DNA of 64,000 nt from Candidatus Thiothrix sulfatifontis (GTDB taxonomy: Bacteria; Pseudomonadota; Gammaproteobacteria; Thiotrichales; Thiotrichaceae): contig CP094685.1 in the NCBI GenBank assembly GCA_022828425.1, forward strand, positions 2,852,001 through 2,916,000, given 5' to 3'. Below the pieces are notes generated by a model that saw nothing but the letters and a program-made list of their open reading frames with translations, was not told the DNA's origin and searched no databases. Position numbers and translations under genes: made by a program. This document shows, piece after piece, positions 10,101-18,718 of the stretch (within the stretch, counting starts at the first letter, position 1; each line of letters starts with the position of its first letter).

Positions 10101-10393
10101 TGAGTAACGGGATTGTGTTCAGGGTCTTGCAGGCGTTGCGCCAAATTATTGCTGGTAATGGAAAAGCGGCTTTCTTCGTCAAGGCTGATGTCTGCACCAA
10201 TATCGCCTTGGGTACGCCAGGATTCACTACCGGCAAGATCGGCACGACTGGAGTCAACGTAAAGGCTTTTGATGTGTACCCCGGTTTCCTCAGCAGGCCT
10301 GAGGGAGCGGAATTCTTCATAAATCGTTTTACGGAAAGCTTTGAGAACTTTGCCGCCTGTTCCCCCTAAGCCGATGAGTAGGTAGTTACTCAT
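7199..10393 (-). CDS. large tubulin-like protein (Tubulin_2 type)
   Basis: The protein has 1064 residues. The N-terminus MSNYLLIGLGGTGGKVL is a nucleotide-binding start and the sequence GGTGSGS at residues 169-175 is the tubulin/FtsZ T4 signature. Together with the great length this matches the Tubulin_2 family, which is poorly studied. The long middle and C-terminal part is charged and helical, probably with coiled coils. A good AGGAG precedes the ATG at 10393. The predicted activity is GTP binding and possibly polymerisation in the cytoplasm; this has not been shown for close relatives that I can name. The downstream partner gene encodes a membrane-spanning OmpA fusion, which suggests a filament tethered to the cell wall. 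Confidence 0.82.
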   Translation of the reverse strand: MSNYLLIGLGGTGGKVLKAFRKTIYEEFRSLRPAEETGVHIKSLYVDSSRADLAGSESWRTQGDIGADISLDEESRFSITSNNLAQRLQDPEHNPVTHRYIGNPAYWGDIFSSMNISETAGGQMRRLGVALFEPRSAGFVEHVTRMTKGLEEKSNKAQVSFHVFAGLAGGTGSGSFLHVIAQLRALYRDPQQYPIYLYLLLPEPNSPWARNGVASNYYANGYAALEELNAYLVSDSKEGPNKGGPLFAPIDLTGKTLRFENPARGGETLLKDRLQGCFLVSTINEQNRALPVQEIPELIAQLVYQRIFLIDRSIPDKHRALRDAISLENLATPDEAKKSNPNVKLRSVRFQSFGMKRVVIPEEEIREHFSAQFSRQAALQMRYNHWPEHIGAEYLAEPRKISFKEFVQKEDNRQLWKISTPQVKLEAGILDDEVKSKRAWKSVQQDWEDVVVHLKKAAWEFPHESSKDVRLDVLQEEFQRRYAETFRGLGVETFYNTKLDDLTKPDRHIAEVRDTLEHWMLQEWEEGRLSATDLEVLLDDLLEDVESRLRNIPAIREKLAEGETITNEKIAANRDMWGQTGLIARTLFGKREKIFEAQAELLRELYERRSLQMAWRFAETFLGRLLAELRDKFKPGLAEFRNGLDDAVRFFDSRIAQTCQVDEQHSDLQENVIKFYEPVKVRKFVRTLLEQEKDQKAWAGEVRRRFLQVVTENQRQNKGKERYFSAMVAHGIRNGELKRVLEDVSRRNSEVAHTNQTGEQGRLVGVNIVAKMAEQFSDDKRLQQYVLDLVRSAQTFMKYDTNEFGGGRGAEAVMAVLLPECPDKAEFRKRLAELFVKAQGDGVIPHVIDTNLRGNEITLISFKYAYPLRFLQPVHDLKEKYDFRLAQGMRERALLEVHVEDHKPELPSLLRPPPGQPGKQILPVLQLAVALGLLRRDQNRQSGQWERILEVLDEYGIPQEHVYRDELVALLESPKQVAALDVGKIQELQRATTEAQLEVLQDAVETELSKEKYRIASTRQVLVQSIQQQILAVRDNRDGNIHDPIYHEFRASTQTAIERVNSIF

Positions 10394-10495
10394 GGTATTC
10401 TCCTGTTCTCGTGAATTATGCTCAATATATTATTTTTGTAATGTTACATACTCATGGCATCCCCACAAGATTATACGGAAAATTTTACCACTTGC

Positions 10496-11311
10496 TTACT
10501 GCCCTAAGCGTTCCATCACCAGCGCCATATTATCCAGCGCATACCAAGGTCGAACCTCGAATACTTTACGACTGGTTGGGAAATGATCACGCAATTCTGA
10601 CATTGCTTCAAAATAATCCCACTTCAAGGTGTAACTGTCCGCACGGTTCATGCCCGACACCTCGGTTTCTGTGAAGGACAGGTGTTGATCCGCCAACCCG
10701 TTATTCGCGTGCAAATGAAAGTGAATGTGGAAACCTTTGTCGCTGAGTTCGCGCAGCCACAACACCCACTGCGGCAACTTTTCCTGTGACCAGATTTTGG
10801 CGTGACCAATGTCAAAACAATGGTGGATATGCACCAGCTCTAACCGCTCGACCAACTCGAAAAACCAGCGGTAAAATTCCAGATTATGGTAGGTATTTTC
10901 AATGTAAATGGGGTGCTGGTATTCAGCGCATACCGCTTCCAAAACCTGTAATTGACGGGTTAAATGCTCTGCTAACGCTTTGCGATGTGCCGGACGCTGG
11001 CTGGTGGGCGTATTGTGCAGGTGCGTAATCGAATAACTGGAGCCGATTTCCTGCGCCAAAGTAAGTTGCTGATGCAGTTGCTCTTCCATGCCCGCAATCG
11101 TGAACAAGCTGAGGCGCTGATGATCCAGATGCGTATTGACCGGAATTCGGCTGGGCGCTTCCTGCAAACTGCTGCGGATAAAATCCCATGCCGCTTGATT
11201 GCCAAAATACAGGCCAATTTCCAAGGGGCGTTGCTGGCTAAGTGCAGCATTCACCACCGGCACGATTTCTTCGCGGTTTTTCTCGACGACTTTATAGCCA
11301 AAGGTTTGCAC
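10496..11311 (-). CDS. xylose isomerase-like TIM-barrel protein
   Basis: The protein has 271 residues and probably starts at GTG (11309-11311), with GGGAG seven bases upstream. The pattern of conserved acidic and His residues fits the AP endonuclease 2/sugar isomerase TIM-barrel superfamily: IYIENTYHN, HIHHCFDIGHAKIW and FHIHFHLHANNGLADQH supply metal-binding Glu, His and Asp. Members include endonuclease IV, hexose isomerases and myo-inosose dehydratases, and the substrate cannot be told here. It lies about 100 bases upstream of the tubulin gene on the same strand and is divergent from the glycerophosphodiesterase gene, so it could read into the tubulin operon. Confidence 0.7.
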   Translation of the reverse strand: MQTFGYKVVEKNREEIVPVVNAALSQQRPLEIGLYFGNQAAWDFIRSSLQEAPSRIPVNTHLDHQRLSLFTIAGMEEQLHQQLTLAQEIGSSYSITHLHNTPTSQRPAHRKALAEHLTRQLQVLEAVCAEYQHPIYIENTYHNLEFYRWFFELVERLELVHIHHCFDIGHAKIWSQEKLPQWVLWLRELSDKGFHIHFHLHANNGLADQHLSFTETEVSGMNRADSYTLKWDYFEAMSELRDHFPTSRKVFEVRPWYALDNMALVMERLGQ

Positions 11312-11388
11312 AGCACTACTCCCGTTCCAATGTCGACGCGGATTCTACCTGCTTTGTGTTGCAGCGGTATGAATCCCCAACGGCTTGA

Positions 11389-11406
11389 CTGTCATATTTC
11401 TGTCAA
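11389..11406 (+). promoter_or_regulatory. Pho box before glycerophosphodiesterase gene
   Basis: CTGTCATATTTCTGTCAA is a near-perfect PhoB box: two direct half-sites, CTGTCAT and CTGTCAA, 11 bases apart and separated by an A/T-rich ATTT. It lies 72 bases upstream of the ATG of the diesterase gene. This is the best single Pho box in the window and supports phosphate-starvation induction of that gene. Confidence 0.8.
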
Positions 11407-11478
11407 GCCTTAATCATCCTCTGTACACAAGGCTCTGCTAGGCTAAATGCGCTAACCCGTTTGCCAAGGAGGCTTACT

Positions 11479-12750
11479 ATGCACACTGAACTGATGCGTT
11501 TTCATTTGAGTACCACGCTACTCGCTCTCGTTACCGCCCTGCCACTCGCTCACGCCACTGACCTGAACCCTGCTGACAATATTCAAGTCGGCCCGCGCCC
11601 TTATTATCTGGTTGAGGATATGGATGCCGGTCAACTGAAAGAGGAATTGCAACATTGTGGCAATCAACCGTTCCGCAAAACCGATTTTTCCATCGGTCAT
11701 CGCGGCGCGGCGCTGCAATTTCCTGAACACACCAAGGAATCTTACCAAGCCGCTGCCCGCATGGGTGCTGGCATTATCGAATGCGACGTCACCTTCACCA
11801 AGGATAAGGAACTGGTGTGCCGCCATTCCCAGTGCGACCTGCATACCACCACCAATATTGTTGCCACCCCGTTGGCGAACAAATGTTCTAAACCCTTCAC
11901 CCCAGCACAACTCGATGCCAGTGGCAAAGTGGTGAAACCTGCGTCAGCCGAATGCTGCACCAGCGACATTACCTTGGCGGAATTCAAGACGTTGAAAGGC
12001 AAAATGGATGCCTCCAACCCCAACGCGACTACCGCTGCGGATTACCTCAAAGGCACCGCCAATTTCCGCACCGACCTGTATACCGCCCCTGGCACGCTAA
12101 TGACGCATCAGGAAAGTATTGCCTTATTCCAGAAAATGGGGACAAAAATGACGCCAGAACTCAAGTCTGCCAGCGTCAAAATGCCGTTTGATGGCTTCAC
12201 CCAGCAACAATACGCCCAGAAAATGATCGACGAATACAAAGCTGCTGGTGTACCCGCTTGCGACGTATTTCCGCAATCGTTTGAACTGGATGACATCCTG
12301 TACTGGGTCAAACACGAATCAGAATTCGGTGAACAAGCCGTGTATCTGGATGATGAGGTATACAAAAACGACCCCGATGAAAACCTCGTTCCGGCTGACT
12401 ACCAGAAGCAGATTGCCGCCATGCCATCCCTCAAAGCACAAGGCGTAAACTACCTTGCGCCCCCGATGTTCACGCTGGTGGAACTGGATGCCAACAACGA
12501 CATCGTGCCATCGGCTTATGCCAAAGCTGCACAAGCGGCTGGCATCAACCTGATCGCGTGGACGTTGGAACGTTCTTACCCGATGACCACGGGCGGTGGC
12601 TGGTACTACCAAACCGTCAACAAAGGCATCAACAACGATGGCGACACCCTGAAAATGCTCGATGTACTGGCACAAGATGTCGGCATCAAAGGCATTTTCT
12701 CTGACTGGCCTGCCACTGTTACTTACTACGCCAACTGCAAAGGCTTGTAA
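11479..12750 (+). CDS. secreted glycerophosphodiester phosphodiesterase
   Basis: The protein has 423 residues. The ATG at 11479 follows AAGGAGG and begins a Sec signal peptide (to about residue 26, LAHA); a TTG 18 bases earlier is less likely. The GDPD catalytic set is visible: HRGA at 74-77, then ECDVTFTKD around 100, then the CRHSQCDL His near 117. The enzyme cleaves glycerophosphodiesters from deacylated phospholipids into glycerol-3-phosphate and alcohols. Length exceeds the 250-350 residues of minimal GDPDs and fits the periplasmic GlpQ-like type, with several extra Cys that could form disulphides. A strong Pho box upstream predicts induction by low phosphate. Confidence 0.88.
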   Translation: MHTELMRFHLSTTLLALVTALPLAHATDLNPADNIQVGPRPYYLVEDMDAGQLKEELQHCGNQPFRKTDFSIGHRGAALQFPEHTKESYQAAARMGAGIIECDVTFTKDKELVCRHSQCDLHTTTNIVATPLANKCSKPFTPAQLDASGKVVKPASAECCTSDITLAEFKTLKGKMDASNPNATTAADYLKGTANFRTDLYTAPGTLMTHQESIALFQKMGTKMTPELKSASVKMPFDGFTQQQYAQKMIDEYKAAGVPACDVFPQSFELDDILYWVKHESEFGEQAVYLDDEVYKNDPDENLVPADYQKQIAAMPSLKAQGVNYLAPPMFTLVELDANNDIVPSAYAKAAQAAGINLIAWTLERSYPMTTGGGWYYQTVNKGINNDGDTLKMLDVLAQDVGIKGIFSDWPATVTYYANCKGL

Positions 12751-12859
12751 GCCCGCTCGCAACACCCGGACGCATAAGGATGTGTGTTCGGGATCATCAC
12801 TGTTGGTGAATTCATTTATGCTAAACTTACCTCATCCAGCTACCTGACAGGCGAGCGCC

Positions 12860-13762
12860 ATGCAAGATAAATTCATTAACCTTTTCACTGACTTCGGTTT
12901 CAAAAAGCTGTTTGGTGAAGAGCCGAACAAAGACCTGCTGATCAGCTTCTTAAATACGCTATTGCCTGAAAAACACCATATCCAAGACCTGCAATTCACC
13001 AAAAATGAATACCAAGGCGCTAACGCCCTCGACCGCAAGGCAATTTTTGACCTGAGCTGCACCAGCAGCACGGGCGAGCGCTTTATTGTGGAACTGCAAA
13101 AAGCCAAGCAGAATTATTTCAAAGATCGCAGCCTTTATTACGCCACCTTCCCAATTCAAGAACAGGCGCAACGCGGTGATTGGGATTACAAGCTCACAGC
13201 AGTTTACACGGTCGGCATCCTCGACTTTGTGTTTGACGAAGACCGGCGCGAAGATGACCACGAGGTCGTCCACTTCATCCAACTGAAAAACCAGAATGGG
13301 CACGTATTTTACGACAAACTGACGTTCATCTACCTGACCCTGCCGCATTTCCAAAAAACACGCGGGGAACTCCGCACCCTGCAAGACAAATGGTTTTACA
13401 TTTTCAGACACTTGCATGAGTTGCAGGAAATCCCGCCAGAATTGCAGGAAGCCATTTTCCTGAAATTGTTCGCGGTTGCCAACATTGCTCAATTCAGCCC
13501 CATTGAACGGCAAGTGTACGAAGACAGCCTTAAGTATTACCGTGATTTGAAAAATGTGACGGATACGGCTCGCGACGAAGGTTGGCAGGAAGGCAAGGCA
13601 GAAGGTATGGCTGAAAAGGCACGGGAGGTGGCCTGTCATCTGCTGCGGCTTGATATGATTTCTGATGCAGAGATTGCCAGCATGACGGGGCTGACGGTTG
13701 ATACGATTCAACAACTTCGGTTACAGATAGCGGCAGATACACCTGATGTGCAGGGCGGATAA
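12860..13762 (+). CDS. Rpn/PDDEXK_2 family nuclease
   Basis: The protein has 300 residues. The N-terminus (FTDFGFKKLFGEEPNKDLLI), the AIFDL...RFIVELQKA block (Asp and Glu-x-Gln-Lys of the PD-(D/E)XK core) and the C-terminal EGKAEGMAEKAREVACHLLR stretch followed by a short helix-turn-helix-like end are standard for the Rpn 'recombination-promoting nuclease/putative transposase' family. Rpn proteins cut DNA without known sequence preference and are often multi-copy and laterally mobile. No terminal repeats or partner genes are seen, so this is treated as a stand-alone nuclease gene and not an insertion element. Confidence 0.85.
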   Translation: MQDKFINLFTDFGFKKLFGEEPNKDLLISFLNTLLPEKHHIQDLQFTKNEYQGANALDRKAIFDLSCTSSTGERFIVELQKAKQNYFKDRSLYYATFPIQEQAQRGDWDYKLTAVYTVGILDFVFDEDRREDDHEVVHFIQLKNQNGHVFYDKLTFIYLTLPHFQKTRGELRTLQDKWFYIFRHLHELQEIPPELQEAIFLKLFAVANIAQFSPIERQVYEDSLKYYRDLKNVTDTARDEGWQEGKAEGMAEKAREVACHLLRLDMISDAEIASMTGLTVDTIQQLRLQIAADTPDVQGG

Positions 13763-13844
13763 CGAAAAAATCATCCCCTTTTCACCGCATTGACACATTC
13801 CCACCTCTATCATGGTCGTCATTTGAAACCAGCCGGAGAGTGCC

Positions 13845-15659
13845 ATGCCCCCTATTGATCGCCGTAATTTTATTCGCCACGCCATTTTTGGTTCAAGTGC
13901 GCTTGCCAGTGGCTTACTCACGGGTTGCAATAATGATGACAATGACAGCGCAACCACCGCTACGGCTGCCAGCTTTACGCACGGCATTGCCAGCGGTGAT
14001 CCCTTAGCGGATCGGGTGATCTTGTGGACGCGGGTATTACCCAGTGCCAACGCCACCAGCACCAGCGTCACGTGGGAAGTTGCCAGCGATGCCGCCTTCG
14101 CCAATGTCGTCAGCAAAGGTGAAACCAAAACCGACGCTGCCCGTGATTACACTGTTAAAGTCGATGCCACGGGCTTGACTGCTGGCAACACGTATTACTA
14201 CCGTTTCAAAGCTGACGGCAGCACCTCGCCCGTCGGCAAAACCCGTACCTTGCCGCAAGCCTCGCCGGATGAAGTGAAGCTCGCGGTGTTTTCATGCGCC
14301 AATTACCCAGCGGGTTATTTCCACGTTTATGCCGAAGCTGCCAAGCGCGAGGATTTATTCGCCGCCATTCACTTGGGTGACTACATCTACGAATACCCGG
14401 CGGGGGCTGATCAGTATGCGTCGGCGGATGCCGCAAAATTGGGGCGTGTTTCCCTGCCCGCCAATGAATTGGTGAAAATCGACGATTACCGCCAGCGTTA
14501 CGCGCAATACCGCAGCGATAAGGATTTGCAAGCGGTTCACGCCAAACTGCCGTTCATCTGCATCTGGGATGACCACGAAATTGCCAACGATACGTGGAAA
14601 GATGGCGCAGAAAATCACACGACTGCGACCGAAGGCGATTTCGCCCTACGCCGCGCCGCTGCCCTGAAAGCCTGGCAGGAATGGTTGCCGGTACGCGAAC
14701 AAGATGCCAGCAACCCACTGCGGGCTTACCGCTCGTTCGACTTCGGTACATTGCTGAGTTTGCACATGCTCGACACCCGTGCCGGTGGACGCGACAAGCA
14801 ACTCGATTACGCCACGTACATTGACCCAACCACGGGCGCATTCAATGCCACGACTTTTGCCGCTGATATGGCAGACCCGACCCGCCAATTGCTGGGTGCG
14901 GAACAAATGACGTGGTTGCAAAGCCAATTGGCAGCATCCGGCGCAACATGGCAAGTATTGGGGCAACAAATCTTGATGGGTAAAATGTACCTGCCCTCGC
15001 CGTTGCTGACCCCAACCCCGCAAAAGCCTACCGTCAGCTTTGCCCAGTATGGGGTACTTGCCGTCGCGTTTATCACCTACCAAACCTTGGTTGCCAGACT
15101 GACAGCGGCAGGCACACCTGTTACCCCAGAAAACCTGCTGGCAGCGGGCATGACAACAGCACAACTTACCATCGTCAATGACCCAGTGAATCAAGCCATC
15201 ATCGCCGCCCCCAGCATTCCTTACAATCTGGATGCGTGGGATGGCTACGCTGTAGCCCGCGAAACGGTGTTCGGTACGGCACGGGCGTTGGACAAAAACG
15301 TGGTGGTGTTGAGCGGTGATACCCACAATGCATGGGCGAGCGATTTGCAAGACGTGAGTGGCAATGCCATCGGGGTGGAATTTGCGACACCATCCGTCTC
15401 CTCACCCGGTTTGGAAGAATACATTCCCGACACCAAACCAGCGGAACTGGCGGCTGGCGTACAGCAACTAATCCCCACGCTGGCTTACGCGGATACTGCA
15501 CAACGCGGTTACATGGTGCTCAGCGTGAATGCGACCGAAGCCAAAGCGGACTGGTACTTTGTTTCCAGCGTCAAAACCAGCACTTACACCACCAAGTTGG
15601 AAAAAAGCCTGAAAACCACGGTAGCCGGTGCTGGCAAGCGCAAGCTGGTACGCAGTTAA
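13845..15659 (+). CDS. phoD: PhoD-like alkaline phosphatase lipoprotein
   Basis: The protein has 604 residues. The leader has twin arginines (DRRNFIR) and a lipobox LLTGC (Cys28), so Tat export followed by lipidation is predicted. A fibronectin-like PhoD_N domain (about 45-150) is followed by the PhoD catalytic domain with HLGDYIYEY, WDDHEIANDTW and SGDTHNAW, which supply the Ca/Fe ligands. PhoD cleaves phosphomonoesters and some diesters in the periplasm or at the surface. The tail after the Cys is NNDDND, like the other phosphatases here. No acceptable PhoB box was found in the 82 bases upstream, only single CGTCAT-like half-sites, so regulation is open. Confidence 0.92.
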   Translation: MPPIDRRNFIRHAIFGSSALASGLLTGCNNDDNDSATTATAASFTHGIASGDPLADRVILWTRVLPSANATSTSVTWEVASDAAFANVVSKGETKTDAARDYTVKVDATGLTAGNTYYYRFKADGSTSPVGKTRTLPQASPDEVKLAVFSCANYPAGYFHVYAEAAKREDLFAAIHLGDYIYEYPAGADQYASADAAKLGRVSLPANELVKIDDYRQRYAQYRSDKDLQAVHAKLPFICIWDDHEIANDTWKDGAENHTTATEGDFALRRAAALKAWQEWLPVREQDASNPLRAYRSFDFGTLLSLHMLDTRAGGRDKQLDYATYIDPTTGAFNATTFAADMADPTRQLLGAEQMTWLQSQLAASGATWQVLGQQILMGKMYLPSPLLTPTPQKPTVSFAQYGVLAVAFITYQTLVARLTAAGTPVTPENLLAAGMTTAQLTIVNDPVNQAIIAAPSIPYNLDAWDGYAVARETVFGTARALDKNVVVLSGDTHNAWASDLQDVSGNAIGVEFATPSVSSPGLEEYIPDTKPAELAAGVQQLIPTLAYADTAQRGYMVLSVNATEAKADWYFVSSVKTSTYTTKLEKSLKTTVAGAGKRKLVRS

Positions 15660-15679
15660 TTTGAACTTACGAGTGTTAC

Positions 15680-16087
15680 ATGCCAAATCGTGATTACCAC
15701 CCTTACCTCGTCTTATGGAATGGGTTAATGGATGCGGTTGTCCAGAAATTGTCTGGCACCTTGCTCATTGCGACCCACGACAATGCGTCTTGCCGCTTCG
15801 CTCTTGAACAAGGGCGCTTAACGCATTGCACCTTCAGCCGCTTGCATGGGGAAGATGCCTTGATCGCCTTCACGACGATTCAGGGCGGGCGCTATTCCTT
15901 CCATCAGCAAACCTACCCGTTCCGCAGCGTCGCGATGGTGGCGCATGAACGGGCGGTGGAACTGCTGGGTTTACCGGCGGAACCTGAGGCCAAACCCTCA
16001 GCGCCAGCAGGATTAAAACCCGTGAGCGGTTCGCTGCTTACTAAAGAGGAAATGGAAGCCTTGTTTGGGAAGTTTTATTTTGAGTAA
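15680..16087 (+). CDS. PATAN/DUF4388-like small protein
   Basis: The protein has 135 residues and begins 20 bases after phoD, so it is probably co-transcribed. The block LSGTLLIATHDNASCRFALE, then QGRLTHCTFSRLHGEDALIAF, then GGRYSFHQ follows the pattern of DUF4388/PATAN domains, which occur alone or fused to response regulators in gliding or filamentous bacteria. The C-terminus has a Pro/Ala linker and ends in a short acidic helix. No enzymatic motif or export signal is seen. Its role with PhoD is unknown and the family call is moderate. The ribosome site is weak. Confidence 0.5.
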   Translation: MPNRDYHPYLVLWNGLMDAVVQKLSGTLLIATHDNASCRFALEQGRLTHCTFSRLHGEDALIAFTTIQGGRYSFHQQTYPFRSVAMVAHERAVELLGLPAEPEAKPSAPAGLKPVSGSLLTKEEMEALFGKFYFE

Positions 16088-16112
16088 AGCGGTTTAGCGC
16101 GTTCACAACACG

Positions 16113-16145
16113 AAAGCCCTGCAAGTGATTGCAGGGCTTTTTTAA
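16113..16145. terminator. bidirectional intrinsic terminator
   Basis: AAAGCCCTGCAA and TTGCAGGGCTTT form a perfect 12-bp stem around a 4-base loop and are followed by more T on the plus strand; the A run on the other side gives a T tract on the minus strand. It ends both the phoD-PATAN transcript and the six-gene minus-strand cluster. Confidence 0.88.
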
Positions 16146-17336
16146 TTAGCACTTTAGCTTTCTGCCTGACCTAAGAATTTGCCTGATAATTTCTGGTCTG
16201 GATTGATACCAAGCCAAATTAAACAGGCGCTGCTTTATCCAATTCTTATTACTTATTTGTTTCAGAAGATAAGTAAACATTGCCCATATTGCGGTACGCC
16301 GCTGTTTTGCAAGCGCGGCCGGATTTGCCAACATCTTGGCCAAAACCTGTTTGATCTGACTCTGCATTCGCTGCGTTGACATCTGCAATGGCACTGGCAA
16401 ACTCTGCCCAAATAATTCTTGAAGCAACAAAAATTGTAGCTGTGCGTGTGCCGCTTGCTTGCCAAATACCGCAAGCACTTTAGCTTCTAAATCTACTGAA
16501 GCGCCAAAACCAGACACCAAAGCCGCTTGTTCTGCTAAATGGCGCATATCCAGCAATGAACTGTCTAAGCAAGCATGGTAATGATGGATCTGGTTATATA
16601 ACAAGATTTGCCACAGATGCTGGTAATAGAAACATTCGTCATCACGTTCACTCTGTAGAAGCTTGTCAGGAACAAAGCATTCCGCGATAAGTTGAGGGTA
16701 GAACGGGGCATAATTAGGAAAACGATGCAATTCCACATACCCATTTAGTGATGGATGGTATAAGGGCGAGAGGTGATGGTGATCAAGTTCTGCGTCAGCT
16801 TCGGTATGATCTGCACCCGCCTGAAAAAATCCGGCAGTCAACAGTATTTCCTTGGCTTTTAATACCTGCCCATCCAAAATCAATAAATCAATATCGCTAA
16901 TAATCCGCTCTTGGTGATCCGGCATTAATCCCATTAAAGCATGAGCCCCTTTTAACAACACAGGGGTAATACCCGCATGGTTCAAAGCTCGGATCACTTG
17001 CAACAAAATCTCACGATGAACCGCATTTCTCTCGACATTTGCCTGATGGATAACCTGTAATGCGTCAACAAAATCACTGGGGCAATAGGCTTCAAGCTGT
17101 TTCTGCCGAATACGGCTATACAATAGCGGCGCGACTAAGCCACTACTGGCTATCGCGAAGATGTGTTCCCAGCAACAAGCGACCAAATCCACATCTTCTT
17201 TTAAATGCAACTGCGTTCTAACCGGGCTAAGTGCTGAAAACACAAACGCCAGATTATTGTGAAAACCGTCGTGGGGTGACTCGATGCCCCGCAAAATGGG
17301 CTGAAAAAGCGTAGATACCGCAGTTTTTTCAAGCAT
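16146..17336 (-). CDS. nucleotidyltransferase family protein (NTP_transf_5 type)
   Basis: The protein has 396 residues. The ATG at 17336 overlaps the stop of the upstream kinase gene in ATGCTTGA, implying translational coupling, so this start is preferred over an earlier in-frame one. LLKG at 127-130 and SDIDLLI at 147-153, with RII just before, match the active-site pattern of the uncharacterised nucleotidyltransferase family PF14907 (Pol-beta fold). Such genes accompany HprK-like peptide kinases in lasso-peptide and exopolysaccharide-associated clusters. The likely role is modification of the small peptide or of a phosphorylated intermediate; the substrate is unknown. Confidence 0.75.
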   Translation of the reverse strand: MLEKTAVSTLFQPILRGIESPHDGFHNNLAFVFSALSPVRTQLHLKEDVDLVACCWEHIFAIASSGLVAPLLYSRIRQKQLEAYCPSDFVDALQVIHQANVERNAVHREILLQVIRALNHAGITPVLLKGAHALMGLMPDHQERIISDIDLLILDGQVLKAKEILLTAGFFQAGADHTEADAELDHHHLSPLYHPSLNGYVELHRFPNYAPFYPQLIAECFVPDKLLQSERDDECFYYQHLWQILLYNQIHHYHACLDSSLLDMRHLAEQAALVSGFGASVDLEAKVLAVFGKQAAHAQLQFLLLQELFGQSLPVPLQMSTQRMQSQIKQVLAKMLANPAALAKQRRTAIWAMFTYLLKQISNKNWIKQRLFNLAWYQSRPEIIRQILRSGRKLKC

Positions 17337-18450
17337 GAGCAGGTAACTCTTGACAAATAGTATCCAGTAACAACATGGCATCCTGACTGTTGCTGTAAGT
17401 AATTTTATAACCCGGCAGCGGTGCCAGCCACTGCAACAAACGTTGCAGATAAGGTCTAGTCAACGTGTGAGTGAAATAAGGCTCAGCCGCCAACAGATGT
17501 TGTAACGTTTGCACTGGGTTGAGCGCCACTAACGTTGGGACGGCTGCATCCTGATTAAACTCAGGCACAACCATGACTTGTACGGAATAACGCGAACCCG
17601 CTTGACACACCAGTGCGGCAGGCAAAGAAAGGTGTTTCATCCATATCCCGTCGGGACGCTGCACCGCAGGCAATCTCTCCAACTCTGGATATAACAACCC
17701 GACCACATCCCAAGCACCTGCCTTAATTTTCAATGGCTGATTAATGGCGGTGACAGTACCATCATGATTGAGCGGTACGATGTCATCATTAATCAACTGG
17801 GCATTATGCGCTAACAACGTGGCGGTCAATGTGGTTTTGCCCCTACCCGCTTGAGCTGGCATAAGTAAGGTATTTTCTCGATAAGCAACAGCGGCAGCGT
17901 GAAACACCAACAAACGTGGTTCTTCATGAGTGGCCAATTCACCAATTTCATAACATAAGACAATCAGTGCTTGGTCTTTTGATAGATGTTCATGTTTCAA
18001 CGTTTGGTTTACAAACAGTTGGTAAGTATTCTGAGGTTCTTGAAACACGATAGTTAGGCTGGCTGCCACGCTATTATGTGATTCTGCCAGCAAACAAGCC
18101 CGATACACATACGCAATATATTCATGGATTGCCAAATAATTAGTATAAACAGCTACCGGCTCTTGGGCAGGCTGAATCCATTGGCAGTAACAGGCCGTAG
18201 GATGAGGCGGAGCTGATAACTGATCCAACAACCCCTGTGCTTGCCACTGAGTTTGCAATTGGTTGAGCTTGGCTAAGCACTCAGCCTGTTCATGCTGCGC
18301 GGCGATTTGCGTGCAAATGTCCACCACACTAATACCCGAACGTAATGCCTGCCACACTAGCAGCGCTTCGGTATCAGGCACGTGCAGCAACCCATCTTCC
18401 TGACGAAAGATGAGTTGTGTCCCTGAGTAATCTAATACTTGAACAGACAT
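17329..18450 (-). CDS. PqqD-like domain fused to HprK-like kinase
   Basis: The protein has 373 residues. Residues about 5-80 follow the PqqD/RiPP-recognition pattern (DGLLHVPDTEALLVWQALRS, then SVVDICTQIA, ending GLLDQL). The C-terminal part has the HPr kinase core: FHAAAV at 183-188, P-loop PAQAGRGKTTL at 198-208 and INDDIVPL at 220-227. PqqD-like domains bind leader peptides; HprK-like enzymes in lasso-peptide clusters phosphorylate the precursor. In most relatives the two are separate genes. It begins 27 bases after the Tat-type peptide gene, the obvious candidate substrate. No clear ribosome site is visible, which suggests coupling to upstream translation. Confidence 0.72.
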   Translation of the reverse strand: MSVQVLDYSGTQLIFRQEDGLLHVPDTEALLVWQALRSGISVVDICTQIAAQHEQAECLAKLNQLQTQWQAQGLLDQLSAPPHPTACYCQWIQPAQEPVAVYTNYLAIHEYIAYVYRACLLAESHNSVAASLTIVFQEPQNTYQLFVNQTLKHEHLSKDQALIVLCYEIGELATHEEPRLLVFHAAAVAYRENTLLMPAQAGRGKTTLTATLLAHNAQLINDDIVPLNHDGTVTAINQPLKIKAGAWDVVGLLYPELERLPAVQRPDGIWMKHLSLPAALVCQAGSRYSVQVMVVPEFNQDAAVPTLVALNPVQTLQHLLAAEPYFTHTLTRPYLQRLLQWLAPLPGYKITYSNSQDAMLLLDTICQELPAHA

Positions 18451-18477
18451 TGTGTGAATAAATATTCGTAATCAAGA

Positions 18478-18687
18478 TTAAGGCCAGCCACCACCACTAC
18501 CACCAGGTCCAGGAGGTGGCTCACCAATCTCTGAAGCAGCACTACGTTTGCTTGCCGTCATCAGCGTTACTGTGGTCACTGATGCAAACGCAGAGTATTT
18601 ACCTAACTTTTTGAGAAACTCACGGCGCTCCGACTCGTTAGGTGCAGATGGCTGCCCCACGGGATGTTGCGTATTTTCTTCGATCAT
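18478..18687 (-). CDS. small Tat-signal peptide, candidate modified peptide
   Basis: The 69-residue product has an AGGA site 8 bases before its ATG. An N-terminal polar stretch precedes SERREFLKKLGKYSAF, a twin-arginine-like signal, with a mildly hydrophobic region ending SAAS at about residue 52. The mature part would be only about 17 residues, GEPPPGPGGSGGGWP-like: Gly/Pro-rich with one Ser and a terminal Trp-Pro. It fits the size and layout of a ribosomal precursor peptide with an unusual leader. It sits immediately before the PqqD-HprK fusion gene. The family is not recognised with certainty, and an ordinary small Tat substrate is the alternative. Confidence 0.6.
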   Translation of the reverse strand: MIEENTQHPVGQPSAPNESERREFLKKLGKYSAFASVTTVTLMTASKRSAASEIGEPPPGPGGSGGGWP

Positions 18688-18718
18688 AACTAATATCCTA
18701 CTGGTATAAAAACAAGGG

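Noticed and set aside
12860..13762. Insertion sequence
   Set aside because: The Rpn family is sometimes called transposase, but no terminal inverted repeats or target duplication were seen.
13763..13844. Pho box before phoD
   Set aside because: CGTCAT-like half-sites are present but not at 11-base spacing; no pair reaches the quality of the other sites.
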